Shown: positions 40,843 to 52,869 of the stretch, one piece after another
Layout of the letters: every line of letters starts with the position of its first letter
How positions within the stretch are numbered: position 1 is the stretch's first letter
From: Chionoecetes opilio
Taxonomy: Eukaryota > Arthropoda > Malacostraca > Decapoda > Majidae
NCBI GenBank assembly: GCA_016584305.1
Contig: JACEEZ010007185.1
Coordinates: 33,286 to 97,285 of the forward strand
DNA: 64,000 nt
Reading direction: 5' to 3'
Made by a program: the position numbers and the translations under genes
Notes under the pieces: model-generated
The model's input: only the letters and a program-made list of their open reading frames with translations
What the model was told of the DNA's origin: nothing
The model's database searches: none

Positions 40843-40954
40843 TTGAACTTCTGTTCGAATTATGGAAAGTTGTTGTTGAAAATTTGAACTGGTCTGAAAC
40901 TGGTTGAATGATCCAAAGTTTGAATGATACGGGGTCGAATTAGAGGGTTTACTG
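40843..40954. mobile_element. pogo-like terminus (right end only)
   Basis: Ends TCGAATTAGAGGGTTTACTG followed by TA, with repeated 'TTTGAA' and 'TCGAATTA' motifs. The same terminus occurs in the other orientation at 45212. The two face away from each other, so they are not the ends of one element. Confidence 0.5.
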
Positions 40955-41616
40955 TACTGAAAACTTCATGTCTAGTTGTAGTTTACATTTCTTTGTCACA
41001 GTTGATAATATAGTGATGTTGTTTGTTCCAGGAAGCCAGTGTGTGCAGCCGGGCTCCTCAGCGGCGGATACCCAGGTACTGTAAGCTTGACTCTCTTTGT
41101 ACCGCTACTGCCTTCTGAGGCTCAGACGTACGGATCGGCGGGTAGGGAATCGAATGGCAGTCATTTGTCGGACTGCGACTTGCCTGGCGACAGCGGTGAT
41201 GGCTGCGGCCTCCCAGCCACGGGGCGGGGCTTGGGCTGCTGGTGGTGGTGCGTGACAGGTCTTCACACCAATACAGCAAATCTTATGCATCGTTTCTGGA
41301 GTTTTTGCCACAGTATTATCATTGCAAAAGGACATAAATGACTCATGGCTGCAAAAGAAATGTATGCAGCTTCGTTGTGGAGCCAGAAATAGAAAAATAA
41401 TTTTGTTGTTTTTTAAGGTAAAATATATATTTTTTCATGATGGGAATATTCAACTCCTACTTTATGTGACAAATTTTACATGCATTGCTAAAATTAGATA
41501 TGGTTTGATAAATTTTGTAGCTTCAAAGTTAGAGCAAAGTGATCTCTCCAAGACAAATAGTATGGTAGTATAGGTATGTATGACTGTTACGAGCAATAGA
41601 AGCAAAATTCCTCTAT
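40955..41616. other. Unassigned interval with a possible exon-like stretch
   Basis: At 41034-41074 a stretch is bounded by TTGTTCCAG and CAGGTACTG, acceptable splice signals, but it is only about 41 bases and I recognise no protein. The open frame 41039-41341 (+) has no family resemblance. Confidence 0.25.
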
Positions 41617-41790
41617 GAACATAAGGAAGCTACAAGAGGCCGATAGACCTACACGCGGTAGTTCCTGTAGTTGTTCTGTAGCCATGCTACGGGTCACTAA
41701 GCCTGTCATCGTTCACCACGCACCACAGACACTTAACATTCTCTACTGACGTGAAAGAGTTATATGCCTGTTTAGCAGGTGCTGAAGCTC
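41617..41790 (-). mobile_element. LINE-A 3' tail fragment
   Basis: On the minus strand it ends GGAACTACCGCGTGTAGGTC... CTTGTAGCTTCCTTATGTTC. This matches the 3' tail of the plus-strand LINE-A copy at about 13650-13703. No coding part is attached, as in severely 5'-truncated LINE copies. Confidence 0.5.
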
Positions 41791-42206
41791 TTGGTGTAGA
41801 ACTGTAGATGGACTCCAATTGGAATCCACTGCTCACTGCTCAGTCCCTATGCCTTGGATAACATTGCTTGAGGCCTCCACTGTTGTGAGGTTTAGTGGTG
41901 CCAAATAGTAGACACACTAAGGGTGTTTCTGGTCTTACAAAAACCCTAAGGCAAACATCATCGACTTCTTGATACAGAATGTTCCTGGAGTGTTTCAGGT
42001 TTCTCTGGAATGTTTTGTTTATTTGCTTTTTACCATTTTGTATTGAGGGCTAAATGCCCCCTAAGGCTATTTTGATCGAGTTGCTGGCTGTCACTTCAGC
42101 AAACCCTTGCGGGGCATGCGTGTTGAAGGCCCATGCCATCTCATTGTACTATATATGACAAAGAATGCAATCAAAGGTGTTGTCAACACGAGGTCATTTT
42201 GATGTT
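41791..42206. other. Unassigned interval
   Basis: Good-quality unique-looking sequence left of the long minisatellite. No gene or repeat recognised. Confidence 0.3.
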
Positions 42207-44843
42207 TTCAGTCGTGTAAGACTTGCATGACAGGCAGGGCCTGAATGCAGGGCTTACAGCCTCTACTTCCCCATGGTGTAAGACTTGCATGACAGGCAGG
42301 GCCTGAATGCAGGGCTTGCAGCCTCTACTTCCCCATGGTGTAAGACATGCATGACAGGCAGGGCCTGAATGCAGGGCTTACAGCCTCTACTTCCCCATGG
42401 TGTAAGACTTGCATGACAGGCAGGGCCTGAATGCAGGGCTTGCAGCCTCTACTTCCACATGGTGTAAGACATGCATGACAGGCAGGGCCTGAATGCAGTG
42501 CTTGCAGCCTCTACTTCCCCATGGTGTAAGACTTGCATGACAGGCAGGGCCTGAATGCAGGGCTTGCAGCCTCTACTTCCCCATGGTGTAAGACTTGCAT
42601 GACAGGCAGGGCCTGAATGCAGGGCTTGCAGCCTCTACTTCCTCATGGTGTAAGACATGCATGACAGGCAGGGCCTGAATGCAGGCTTGCAGCCTCTACT
42701 TCCCCATGGTGTAAGACTTGCATGACAGCAGGGCCTGAATGCAGGGCTTGCAGCCTCTACTTCCCCATGGTGTAAGACATGCATGACAGGCAGGGCCTGA
42801 ATGCAGGGCTTGCAGCCTCTACTTCCCCATGGTGTAAGACTTGCATGACAGGCAGGGCCTGAATGCAGGGCTTGCAGCCTCTACTTCCTCATGGTGTAAG
42901 ACTTGCATGACAGGCAGGGCCTGAATGCAGGGCTTGCAGCCTCTACTTCCCCATGGTGTAAGACATGCTTGACAGGCAGGGCCTGAATGCAGGGCTTGCA
43001 GCCTCTACTTCCTCATGGTGTAAGACTTGCATGACAGGCAGGGCCTGAATGCAGGGCTTGCAGCCTCTACTTCCCCATGGTGTAAGACTTGCATGACAGG
43101 CAGGGCCTGAATGCAAGGCTTGCAGCCTCTACTTCCCCATGGTGTAAGAGTAGCTTGACAGGCAGGGCCTGAATGCAGGGCTTGCAGCCTCTACTTCCCC
43201 ATGGTGTAAGACTTGCATGACAGCAGGGGCCTGAATGCAGGGCTTGCAGCCTCTACTTCCTCATGGTGTAAGACTTGCATGACAGGCAGGGCCTGAATGC
43301 AGGGCTTGCAGCCTCTACTTCCTCATGGTGTAAGACTTGCATGACAGGCAGGGCCTGAATGCAGGGCCTGAATGCAGGGCTTGCAGCCTCTACTTCCCCA
43401 GTGGTGTAAGACATGCTTGACAGGCAGGGCCTGAATGCAGGGCTTGCAGCCTCTACTTCCCCATGGTGTAGAATTGCATGACAGGCAGGGCCTGAATGCA
43501 AGGCTTGCAGCCTCTACTTCCTCATGGTGTAAGAGTAGCTTGGGACAGGCAGGGCCTGAATGCAGGGCTTGCAGCCTCTACTTCCCCATGGTGTAAGACA
43601 TGCTTGACAGGCAGGGCCTGAATGCAGGGCTTGCAGCCTCTACTTCCCCATGGTTGGTGTAAGACTTGCTTGACAGGCAGGGCCTGAATGCAGGGCTTGC
43701 AGCCTCTACTTCCTCATGGTGTAAGACTTGCATGACAGGCAGGGCGTGAATGCAAGGCTTGCAGCCTCTACTTCCCCATGGTGTAAGACTTGCATGACAG
43801 GCAGGGCCTGAATGGCAAGGCTTGCACCCTCTACTTCCTCTTTGGTGTAAGACTTGCATGACAGGCAGGCCTGATGCAAGGCTTGCAGCCTCTACTTCCT
43901 CATGGTGTAAGTTTGCTTGACAGGCAGGGCCTGAATGCAGGGCTTGCAGCCTCTACTTCCCCATGGTGTAAGACTTGCATGACAGGCAGGGCCTGAATGC
44001 AAGGCTTGCAGCCTCTACTTCCCCATGGTGTAAGACTTGCATGACAGGCAGGGCCTGAATGCAGGGCTTGCAGCCTCTACTTCCTCATGGTGTAAGACTT
44101 GCATGACAGGCAGGGCCTGAATGCAAGGCTTGCACCCTCTACTTCCCCATGGTGTAAGACTATGTCATGACAGGCAGGGCCTGAATGCAAGGCTTGCAGC
44201 CTCTACTTCCTCATGGTGTAGACTTGCATGACAGGCAGGGCCTGAATGCAGGGCTTGCAGCCTCTACTTCCTCATGGTGTAAGACTTGCATGACAGGCAG
44301 GGCCTGAATGCAAGGCTTGCAGCCTCTACTTCCTCAGGTGTAAGACTTGCATACAGGCAGGGCCTAATGCAGGGCTTGCATCCTCTACTTCCTCATGGTG
44401 TAAGACTTGCATGACAGGCAGGGCCTGAATGCAGGGCTTGCAGCCTCTACTTCCTCATGGTGTAAGACTTGCATGACAGGCAGGGCCTGAATGCAAGGCT
44501 TGCAGCCTCTACTTCCTCATGGTGTAAGACTTGCATGACAGGCAGGGCCTGAATGCAAGGCTTGCAGCCTCTACTTCCTCATGGTGTAAGAGTTGCTTGA
44601 CAGGCAGGGCCTGAATGCAAGGCTTGCAGCCTCTACTTCCCCATGGTGTAAGAGTTGCTTGACAGGTAGGGCCTGAATGCAGGGCTTGCAGCCTCTACTT
44701 CCTCATGGTGTAAGAGTTGCTTGACAGGCAGGGCCTGAATACAGGGCTTGCAGCCTCTACTTCCTCATGGTGTAAGTCTTGCTTGACAGGCAGGGCCTGA
44801 ATGTAAGGCAGAGCCTTACTTGCAGCCTCTACTTCCTCATGGT
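42207..44843. repeat. 62-bp minisatellite, about 42 units
   Basis: Units of GTGTAAGACTTGCATGACAG, GCAGGGCCTGAATGCAGGGC and TTGCAGCCTCTACTTCCCCATG. Variants (CCCC/CTC before ATG; AGGG/AAGG) occur in local clusters, indicating unequal exchange or slippage. Single-base indels break all frames after short distances. Confidence 0.95.
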
Positions 44844-45209
44844 GACACCTCTGCCACTTGCCTCCCGTAGAATTTACTGACAGATATTCCTGAATGGGAG
44901 AGGATGGAATACTCCATTAGTTAGTTGTGCCTTCAATTGTGGTGACTGCTTGGTGTTTCACTGTTTCCTTGCTGGGTTCATTCCCCTTCCAGTGGCGTGA
45001 AATGAGTGCCAAACTTTTATGGCATTTGTGTCAAAATGTTACCTGTGATAAAGGGGTGAGATCTTTCACCCATCTTACCAAGATGTTTTGTGGGTGTCTT
45101 ATCAACATGTACATACTTTTGACCATGCTCTTGATTTTTGCTTTTCCTCTTTCACAGTAGAGACTCAATAAATTTACACACGAGGTTGCACTTATAATAA
45201 TAATGGCAT
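44844..45209. other. Unassigned interval
   Basis: Flank right of the minisatellite; open frame 44927-45160 (+) has no recognised family. Confidence 0.3.
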
Positions 45210-45211
45210 TA

Positions 45212-45300
45212 CAGTAAACCCTCTGTAATTCGAACTAATTGGGGGGAGACCTGGGTCGAATTAGCCGAAAGTCCGAATTAACCGATGGTTACCTCTAGCC
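45212..45300. mobile_element. pogo-like terminus (left end only)
   Basis: After TA, CAGTAAACCCTCTGTAATTC is followed by 'TCGAATTAGCCGAAAGTCCG', in the style of Tigger ends. No opposite end is seen before the SINE at 45493. Confidence 0.5.
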
Positions 45301-45492
45301 CCTCCACACAGTAATAAGTCACTCAAACATGCCAATACAGCACAGATTGTATTACTTGAGGCGCCCCGCGGCAGAAGGGTACTATGCGACAAAATCAATA
45401 TTCGTCAGAAAACGCAGTTAAAGATTGGGAATAACTATCTCAAGAACTGTTTGAGTTAGAATGAAGTGTTGCATATCAAATAAAAGGGGTGG

Positions 45493-45776
45493 GGGGTTTC
45501 TCGTAGTGTAGGGAAAGCACCTCGGTTTTACAACCGAGAAGTCCCCGGGTTCGATCCCCGGGCGGAGTGAGACAGTGGGCTGTTTCCGTAAAACCCGAGC
45601 CCTGTCCACCCAGTAGTGAATGGATACCGGGTGTTAGCCGGGGTTTGTGACCTGCTCTCCGGGGTGCTGGCTTCGGCCAAACTAAGCACTAAGGAAATGA
45701 TAAAAATGTTGATATGGAGACGGGGCATACGAGCGTTGCTCTGGCCCTGTAAAATACAACAACAACTAGATGAATA
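45493..45776 (+). mobile_element. tRNA-derived SINE (family 2), copy 2
   Basis: Head GGGGTTTCTCGTAGTGTAGG with box A, stem CTCGG...CCGAG and box B GGGTTCGATCCCCGG. The body is collinear with the copy at 29596-29869. The 3' end GGAGACGGGGCATACGAGCG then TTGCTCTGGCCCTGTAAAAT is the LINE-C-like tail, followed by an A-rich end and a CA tract. Confidence 0.9.
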
Positions 45777-45784
45777 AAAACCCC

Positions 45785-45872
45785 AACACACACACACATA
45801 CACACAACACACACACACACACACACACCCCACCACACACACACCCCACACACCCACCACACCACAACCCAC
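45785..45872. repeat. (CA)n and CA-rich tract
   Basis: CA dinucleotides and C-rich variants directly after the SINE tail. Frames across it (VCVCV / HTHTH) are repeat products. Confidence 0.9.
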
Positions 45873-45879
45873 ACCAAAA

Positions 45880-48640
45880 CCAAAAACAGAGGAAAGGGAA
45901 AAAGCCAACTGAAGTACGTTTAAAGAACCCCCAAAAAAAAAATTTAAATTTAAAGGGTGGAAGAGGAAAAAAATGAAAATTTATTGGGGGAGGGTTTGAC
46001 CAAAAAAATGAAGAAGTATCTAAAGAGAAAGAGAAGAGAAGACTCCAAAAGGGAAAAAAAAAAATAGGATGGGGGTATCGTAAAACAAATATAAATGGCT
46101 AGAGTCAACAAACAGAAGTAAAAAAGATTACCTGGGGACCAAGAAAAACCCGGACAAAATTTGGTTAGAGAAACGAAGCGGTGATCATGAGGATGGGGCC
46201 AGTTGGGGAGGGTCAAATAAAAAAGTATGGAGGAAAACCCAAAACCCGAAAAAAGGGAGGTGGTGAAGAAGGGAAAAAAGTGCCCACTTTGGGGAAAGGG
46301 GCGACCCTTTACTTTTTTGAATTTTTAAAAAAAATGATAGCAAAAAAGAATGAAAAAAGAACACCCAAAAAAAAATTTCAATTTTGGAAAAGCAGACTTT
46401 GACGGGTTAAAAAAAACATTTTTCGGAGAGACAAACGGGGGTAATTTTCCCTGCAGAAAAAAAATACCCAAAAAAAAAATGGGATGAAATTCATCCGAAA
46501 TTAACCCAACCGGGAAAGGGAAAAATATTTTTTTTTCCAAGGATAGTTATCAAAAGAAAAAAAGAAATGAATTGGGTTTTTAAAAGAAAATGTGAAATTT
46601 GCAAGGGAAATAGAAAAGGGGGAAAAAAAAATGGGAAAAGTTTGGGGGGAAAAAAGGTTTGGGAGCAACCTTTGGGGACAAATACAAAAACAACTAGAAA
46701 TGAATATGTAAAAAAACCGAAAAAAGAAGAGGAAAATTTTAAATATGAAGGAATATAATAGAAAAATTTTAAGAACGAACCGAAACTTTTCTATAATATA
46801 TTAAGGAAAAATTTAAAAACAAGGGAAGGGAAAAGATAAGCTGAAGGTAAAAAAGGATAGTGTATGAAGTTTCATTTCAACCCGGCCGAGGTGATGAATA
46901 AGTGCTTTCCGACTTGTATTTTCAAGAAAAGTGAATTTTAAAAAAAAAAATATAATAGCAAAAGAAAATAAATGGAAAAAAACATAAAAAATAGAACGTA
47001 ATAGAAATTAAAAAGGCCCAATGGAAAGGGCAAAATGTGAGAAAAGCCCCCCGGGGCCCCGATGGAGTGTCGAAAATGGATAATGAAAAAAGTGCAGTAA
47101 ACCAACTAGCAGGAAAATTTCATGTGTAATTGGGGTTCACTCAAGGGGGAGCAGGGGTCCCGCTTGTTGGAAAAGGGGCAAAAAATTGTGCCAATTCACA
47201 AAGGGGTGACAAAGAAGGGCCACTAAAAATTTCCGGGGCCCTTTTCATTTAAAAAGGGGTTTTGTTGGGAAAAAAAGTGGGGAAAAAATTGTGAAGGGGC
47301 AGATGGTTGGAAAAATTTGGAAGAACAAACAAAAACTTTGCAGGGTGGCCCGGGTTTTGGGTTTTAGAGGAGGAATGTTTATGTACAAGGAATTTTTTTT
47401 GAGCCTTTTACTCGAGAAATGATCGGGGGACACAGGAAAGGAAGGGGGGTCGATTGCATTTACTTTTTGGGCCTAAAAAAAGGGGATTTGACAAAGGGAC
47501 CCTCATAAGAGGGCTTGGGTCCCGGAAGCTAGAAACCCTTTAGGGGGATTTTGAAGGGGGGGTTTTTTCTGAAATGGGGGTGGGACTTTTTGAGCAAAAG
47601 GGAGATGAGAAAAAAAGTAAAAAAAAGATAAAATTTTAAATGGTGCAGTGGATAATTTTGGAGTTTTTCAGGATCCCGTATTGGCCCCCGGATGTTCCTT
47701 TCAGTAAAGTTACAGAAAGGTAAAGGGGTTTTATTTTCTGATTGGATGCTAAATTCAAAAAAGTAGAAAGTAAAAAAGGGGCTGTGAGGATTTACCAAAA
47801 AGGATCTAGATAAGATTTTTTGATGGGTCAAAATGGGAAAAGGGAGTTTAAATCCAAAAAAGTGTAAAGTTTATTTGGAAAAAAAGGCAAGTACAAAAAG
47901 AGGCAGAGAGGAAAATATTTGATGGGAAAAGAATGGTAAACAAAAAAAAGGTCGAGAAAGATCTGGGGGTTGGATTATAGGACAATTTTTTTCACCAAAA
48001 AGGGAAGGGATATAAAAAAAGAAAACAACAGGAGTACATATCGTTTTGGGGGGAATTTTAAAGGGGAAGGGATTCAAAATTCTGGATTAAGAGGGTGATC
48101 AAGAAAAATATGATTAAAATCTTGATTCGCCCAGGTTAGAATATGTTTGGGGTGAATTTTGGGCCCCCCAAAAAAAGAAGGTATAAGGAGGGTTTGAGAG
48201 AATACAAAAAAAGCAAGGGCCAAAAAAAAGACCCAAGCCAAAGGGGAAAAATTTTCCAAAATGAAAAAAAAGGAACTTTTTTAAGGACTTAAAAAATTTT
48301 CCCAACACTTGAAAAAGAAAAAGGAAAAGGGGGGGATTTTTTTATAGCAGGGGTATAGAGGACAAGGGGGCTTAAAAAAAATTTATAAAGAAGATCTGTT
48401 TGTGGGGAAAGACAGAAGTGGACAAAGGAAAAAAATTAAAAGGCAAATTTTTAAAAGGGATTAAAAAAACAGTTGAAAAAGCATAAAGGGGCCGGGGAAA
48501 AACCTTTATTTCAAAAATTATTAATGCCCAAAAAGTATTCAGGACTTCAAAAGGGAAACTGGATAATAGTAGATTTGGAGACGGGGGGCCCGTAAAACAT
48601 AGCTCTTTTCCCGTATGTTAAAAACTAGGGAAACACACCC
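45880..48640 (+). pseudogene. LINE-C copy 2 in heavily run-expanded sequence
   Basis: From about 46680 the sequence is collinear with the reverse complement of 10821-12667. Landmarks are AGATAAGCTGAAGGTA (46835), GAGGTGATGAATAAGTGCTT (46889), GATGGAGTGTCGAAAATGG (47061) and the terminal GTAGATTTGGAGACGGG (about 48570). Differences are dominated by bases copied from their neighbours, making runs of A and G. Upstream, 45880-46680 has the same texture and may hold the 5' part, including KRKCEICKGNRKG-like codons. Protein-level claims are not safe here. Confidence 0.7.
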
Positions 48641-48800
48641 CCACACACACAACCCCACAAAAACACACAACACACACACACCCAACCCAAACCCCCCCAC
48701 CCCGCCCACCCCCCCACCCACCCCCCCACCCACGCACGCAGAACGCAGCCCAAAGCCCCCGCGGCGCGCGCAGCCCCCCACCACAACAACAACACAACCC
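48641..48800. repeat. CA/C-rich low-complexity tract
   Basis: CACACAACACCC-type sequence passing into C runs (48680-48735), in the position corresponding to the GT-repeat beside the other LINE-C copy's 3' end. Confidence 0.8.
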
Positions 48801-49279
48801 AAAAAACCAAAACCCAGTTTTTAATTTTTTTTTTTTTTAAGGTTTTGTTTTTGTTTACTTTTTTAAATGGTAGGGTTTTTTAAAATTTTAGTATTATTTC
48901 TTTTTTTTTGGAAAACGGGTTTTTTATTAAAGGAAATGTTTTAATTTTTAATTTATGTGGGGTTTTTTAAATTTTCTGATTTTTAAAAAATGCTGGTTTG
49001 CAAAATTTTTTTTTTTCCGCCAACGAAGTTGGGGGGGTTATGTTTTTCCCAACCCCGATCTGTCCCGTTCCCGTTTTGGGTTTGTTTTACAGGAAATTTT
49101 TTTCGAAAGTTTCGAATAGATTTGGGACAAACTCGGTATACTAAGTCTTTTTTTGGTATAAGGGAAAAACCCGATTTAATTTTGGATAAAAAACTATTGA
49201 AAAACTTTGGTTTCCATTTCCCAAACCCCTTTATTAAATTTTTTCGGGGGGGAGGTAGCGCTTTTATACTGAGTGCCAT
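48801..49279. other. Unassigned, run-expanded sequence
   Basis: T-rich and homopolymer-rich; frames on either strand (for example 48983-49279) have no recognised family. Confidence 0.3.
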
Positions 49280-49515
49280 AATTTTTAATATTATAATATT
49301 ATTTTAAAATCTATTTTATATATTATATTAATAAAAATATATATAAAAATATATATTTTTTTAAAAATCTATATAAATTTTTATATATTAAATTATAAAA
49401 TATATATAAATATTTTATATATAAAATATTTTTATAATATAAAATATATATTTTTTATATTATATATTAATATATATTTTATATATTATATATATAATAT
49501 TAAAAATATATATTG
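49280..49515. repeat. Degenerate (TA)n tract, left
   Basis: TATATAAAATATATTTTT-type sequence. A similar tract at 52605-52860 bounds the other side of the 49.5-52.6 kb block. Confidence 0.85.
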
Positions 49516-49519
49516 GGTG

Positions 49520-52500
49520 TCCCAAGTCATAGAGGGAAAAAAAAAAACATTTTTTTTTAACTTGCTGGTGTTTTATTCTTTTCCCACAAAGCAATAAGGG
49601 GTTCCTGTGAAATTAAATTTTTAAAACGGAGGGAAAATTTAAAGGGGGCGCGCCCAAAATGAAAAAATTTCTAATACCTTCAAAAACAAAGGGAAAAAAA
49701 ACTTTAAAACAAATCCCAAAAATTTTAGAAAGAAACTTATAAGGAAACCAAAAAGGAAAAGTTTTTCCCTTGTTTTCCCTTCAGAAAGCCTTCTTTTTGA
49801 AGGTCCCCCCTTCTTTTTCCCGCCCCCAAAATTTCCGATGGTGGTGGAAAATAAAAGGGGGGAATTTCTTCTTCTGTTTCGGGCCGGGCTTTGTGGACCC
49901 CAGGTTAAACGCTTTGGGCAAAGGGGGATGCCCCGCTCCCCGGCATCGTTGACCACTTTGGAGGCCAGGTCCGTTTCCCCCAGCGTCCCTTTAATGGTCG
50001 TTTCCTTTCCCCCCACAATTTCCGGTCCTTTTGGGGGGGAAGCCCCTGTCTGCTTTGAGTTTCCCGAAAAAGGACTTTTGTCTTCGAAGTGGGCGAAGGG
50101 GAAGGGAGGAAGACATCGTCATCCTTTTTTTTCCCTTTCCCAAACGGCCCTTGGGGTTTCCTTTTTCGAAAGGGGGGCTTTTTTCCCAATTTTCCTTGAC
50201 CATTGCTTCCCCCCTTCCCCACATCAATCCTTGGTTTCGAAAAAAAAAGGGCCAAATTTGGGCCCCCCGGGTTTTTCCCCGGCCGGACCCCAAAAAACCC
50301 CCCCCCCCCCCCAGGTGGCGGGCGCAGGGCTTGTTTCCCGCTTTCCGGGGGGGCAAAAAGGGTTTTTGGTTTAAAGGGGATGTCTTTTAGGATCTCGAGG
50401 GGGAAAAGCATTTTTCTTCAAAAGGGGCTTTCCCCAGAGATGGTTGGGCCTTTTATGCCATTTTCTTGGGAGTTTCACCAAGGGCAACGAAGGGGCCCCC
50501 TCGTTCCCTTTTTTGCGGGCCCTTTTCTCGACCAAAAAATTTTAGGGGGACAAAAATGGGGTTTCAAACATCTGGGAAACTTGAGGCATTTGATGGGCCC
50601 TTTGGCCATCCCCGGGCTTGATGGAGAGCTCCCCGGACCCGGGGAATGGTTTGGCCCGGAAAACCCTTTTACCACCGAGGAACAGGTGGAGAGACGGGGA
50701 AGTTTTTTTCAAAAATTTCCCCCCGGGATTTTTTCTTCGACATCAAAAGAATCCCTTCAGGGGAAAGGCCAATGCGTCGCCCTTTAGCTTGCGGGGTGTC
50801 ATTGGGGGCGAAGAACTCTACGGGTTTTCCGATGTTTTCCAAAACCCTCTCTCTCTGCGGGGGAATCCCCGAAGGGAAACCCTCGATCAAGGGGGGGCGT
50901 CTTTTAAGATTCCCAAAGTCAGGGACCAGAGGAAAAAGCCGAGGCTGGGGTTGAAGACAAACCTTTTAGGATCACCTTTTGGGGGACATGATTTTCGGCA
51001 GGCCAACCAAACAAAACTTTTGTCCGGAAATTCCCCTTGGGTCAAACTTTCCCCAATGCAAGCCAAACCTTTTCACCCGGCCAAATGTTTTGAAAACCGT
51101 GGTTCCCAAAACAGAAGGGGGGATGATCTTGTCCCTGACGCCCGGGTTTTGTTCCCCCCCTTCAAGACCACTGCAAACCACGTTTTTTTTGCCAGTCGAA
51201 TCCGGGGGGCCTTTTTGCGGGGAACCCCAAAGAAAGGGGAAATCTGCGTTTAATCTTCCCCTGTTGGGGGAAAGGCCCAAGCGATTTTTGCGGTCCTTCC
51301 GGGGGATTTTGCCAAAGGGGCAAATTTTTTCCGTCCCAATGCAAGGCCCCAAATTTTCAGGTATCCCTTTGGGGGCCGGGAAATTTCCCCGATCTTTCGC
51401 GGCGGCCCTTTCTCTCCCCCGCAAAATTTGTGCTTTGATTTGGGCCGGGGCTCTTTTTTTTGAGAAACCCCCATTTCTCCCAAAAGTCCATTCCAAGAAC
51501 TTTAGCGGTAGCTGCGAACGTTGACGTTTTCTTTTCCCCCAAACCCGGGCAACTTTTTCCTTTTTCGAATTTCCCAAGTTGGGAAAAAGGGTTTTAAAAT
51601 CCTTCCAGAATTTTTGACTTTTTTGAGTTTTTTTCCCCCTGGTTTCGGGGGTTTTTTTCCAACGGGGGGGGGAAGGGGTTTTATTTTTTTAAACGGGCGT
51701 CGAAACAGGACCCGCTGTGAGCTACTGCTTTTTGGTTTGGGAAATTTTCCCCCCTTTTTCCCGTCAGCCCTTTGGGGAATTTCGCTGTCTTCACGTTCCG
51801 GGAGCCGTTGGGGTTGATTCCGCGCTTTTGAAATGCTTCTCCACCTTTTTTCGCTGTCACGAAAAGGGCCAAAATTTCCAAACCATGGATGATTCCCCTC
51901 TTTCTTCTCTCTTTACTCCGTAAAGGGAAATCCTTTCCTCGGGCCTTCACGTCTGCCCCTTGGAGGGAGGAGGAGTGGCGAGGGCGAAGAAATTTTTTTG
52001 GAGGGTTTTTTGAAAAATTTTTTTTTATTTTTCCATAAAAATGTTTCGGGCCCGTTCTTTGTTTTTGTTTAAATTTCCTAGGTCATTGTTAAAGCTTTTT
52101 TCCCGGGTTTGAAAAGCTTCCTGCCGGCCCTGTTTACTGTAGTTGTCGGGAAACCCCCGGGGCGCGACCAGAAGGGGAAAACCCCTTCCAACCCCCCGGG
52201 CCCCTTCCGGCCTCCCGGGTCGCCGTCTCCCCCATCTCCCCGGGGGTTGGTGGGGAAGGGAGCAAAGGAAAGGGCCTGCTCCTTCGGTGGTACCGGGCTC
52301 CGGGGGATTTTCATCTATTGGGGGCCTTTTTTCGTCGCCCAAGATTATAACGGGGCCCTTTTTTTGCCCCCTTTTTTGGTTTTAAACCCGGAAGGGAGGA
52401 AAAAAAGTGAAAATTTTGAAAAAAAACCTGAAAATTTTAGTTCCTCCCTCCCTAAATGGTTTTCTTTTTCGGGGGCCCCTAAATATTAAACCAAATTTCC

Positions 52501-52600
52501 GCCAAAATTTTTAACGCAAACTGTTTTAATTGGGGAAAAAAACCGGGAAAAACCACGGGGCGGCAACATTTCCAAAAAATTTTTTGGGGATTTTTGGGGC
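49520..52600 (-). other. Unidentified coding-like block with long frames on both strands
   Basis: Frames of 168-211 codons overlap on both strands (for example 50972-51577 minus, 50618-51253 plus). On the minus strand some stretches look protein-like, such as KETTIKGTLGETDLASKVVN (about 50000-49940) and RVLENIGKPVEFFAPNDTPQ (about 50860-50790). I cannot name a family. The sequence is full of expanded G, C and T runs, which lower the stop frequency and create spurious frames. It may be a degraded retroelement between two AT tracts. Confidence 0.35.
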
Positions 52601-52604
52601 AAAC

Positions 52605-52860
52605 CCCAATATATATATATATATATATTATATTATATATATATAAAATATATATAAAATTTTATTATATTATATATTAAAATATATATTTTTATTTTTT
52701 TTTTTTAAAATTTTTTTTATTTTTTTTAAAATTAATTTTATAAAATATATATATATATAAATATATATTATTTTATATATATTATATTATATTATATATA
52801 TATATATATTATTTTTATATATATATATATTATATATTTATTTTTTTACTTCTTTTTTTT
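52605..52860. repeat. Degenerate (TA)n tract, right
   Basis: Alternating TA runs with T and A homopolymers, similar to 49280-49515. Confidence 0.85.
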
Positions 52861-52869
52861 TAAAATTTA

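Noticed and set aside
41034..41341. Host gene exon bounded by splice-like signals
   Set aside because: Only about 41 bases between the sites and no recognisable protein. Splice-like words occur often by chance.
42207..44843. CRISPR-like array because of regular 62-bp periodicity
   Set aside because: There are no unique spacers: the entire 62-bp unit is conserved, and the DNA is eukaryotic. It is a minisatellite.
40954..45212. One 4.3-kb pogo element bounded by the two 'AGGGTTTACTG' ends
   Set aside because: The ends point outward from the interval, the wrong way for termini of one element.
45508..45575. Functional tRNA gene
   Set aside because: Same SINE family. The anticodon loop has an extra base and the acceptor stem does not pair.
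46400..48540. Lysine- or phenylalanine-rich small proteins
   Set aside because: They come from A and T runs in sequence that matches LINE-C with error-like run expansion.
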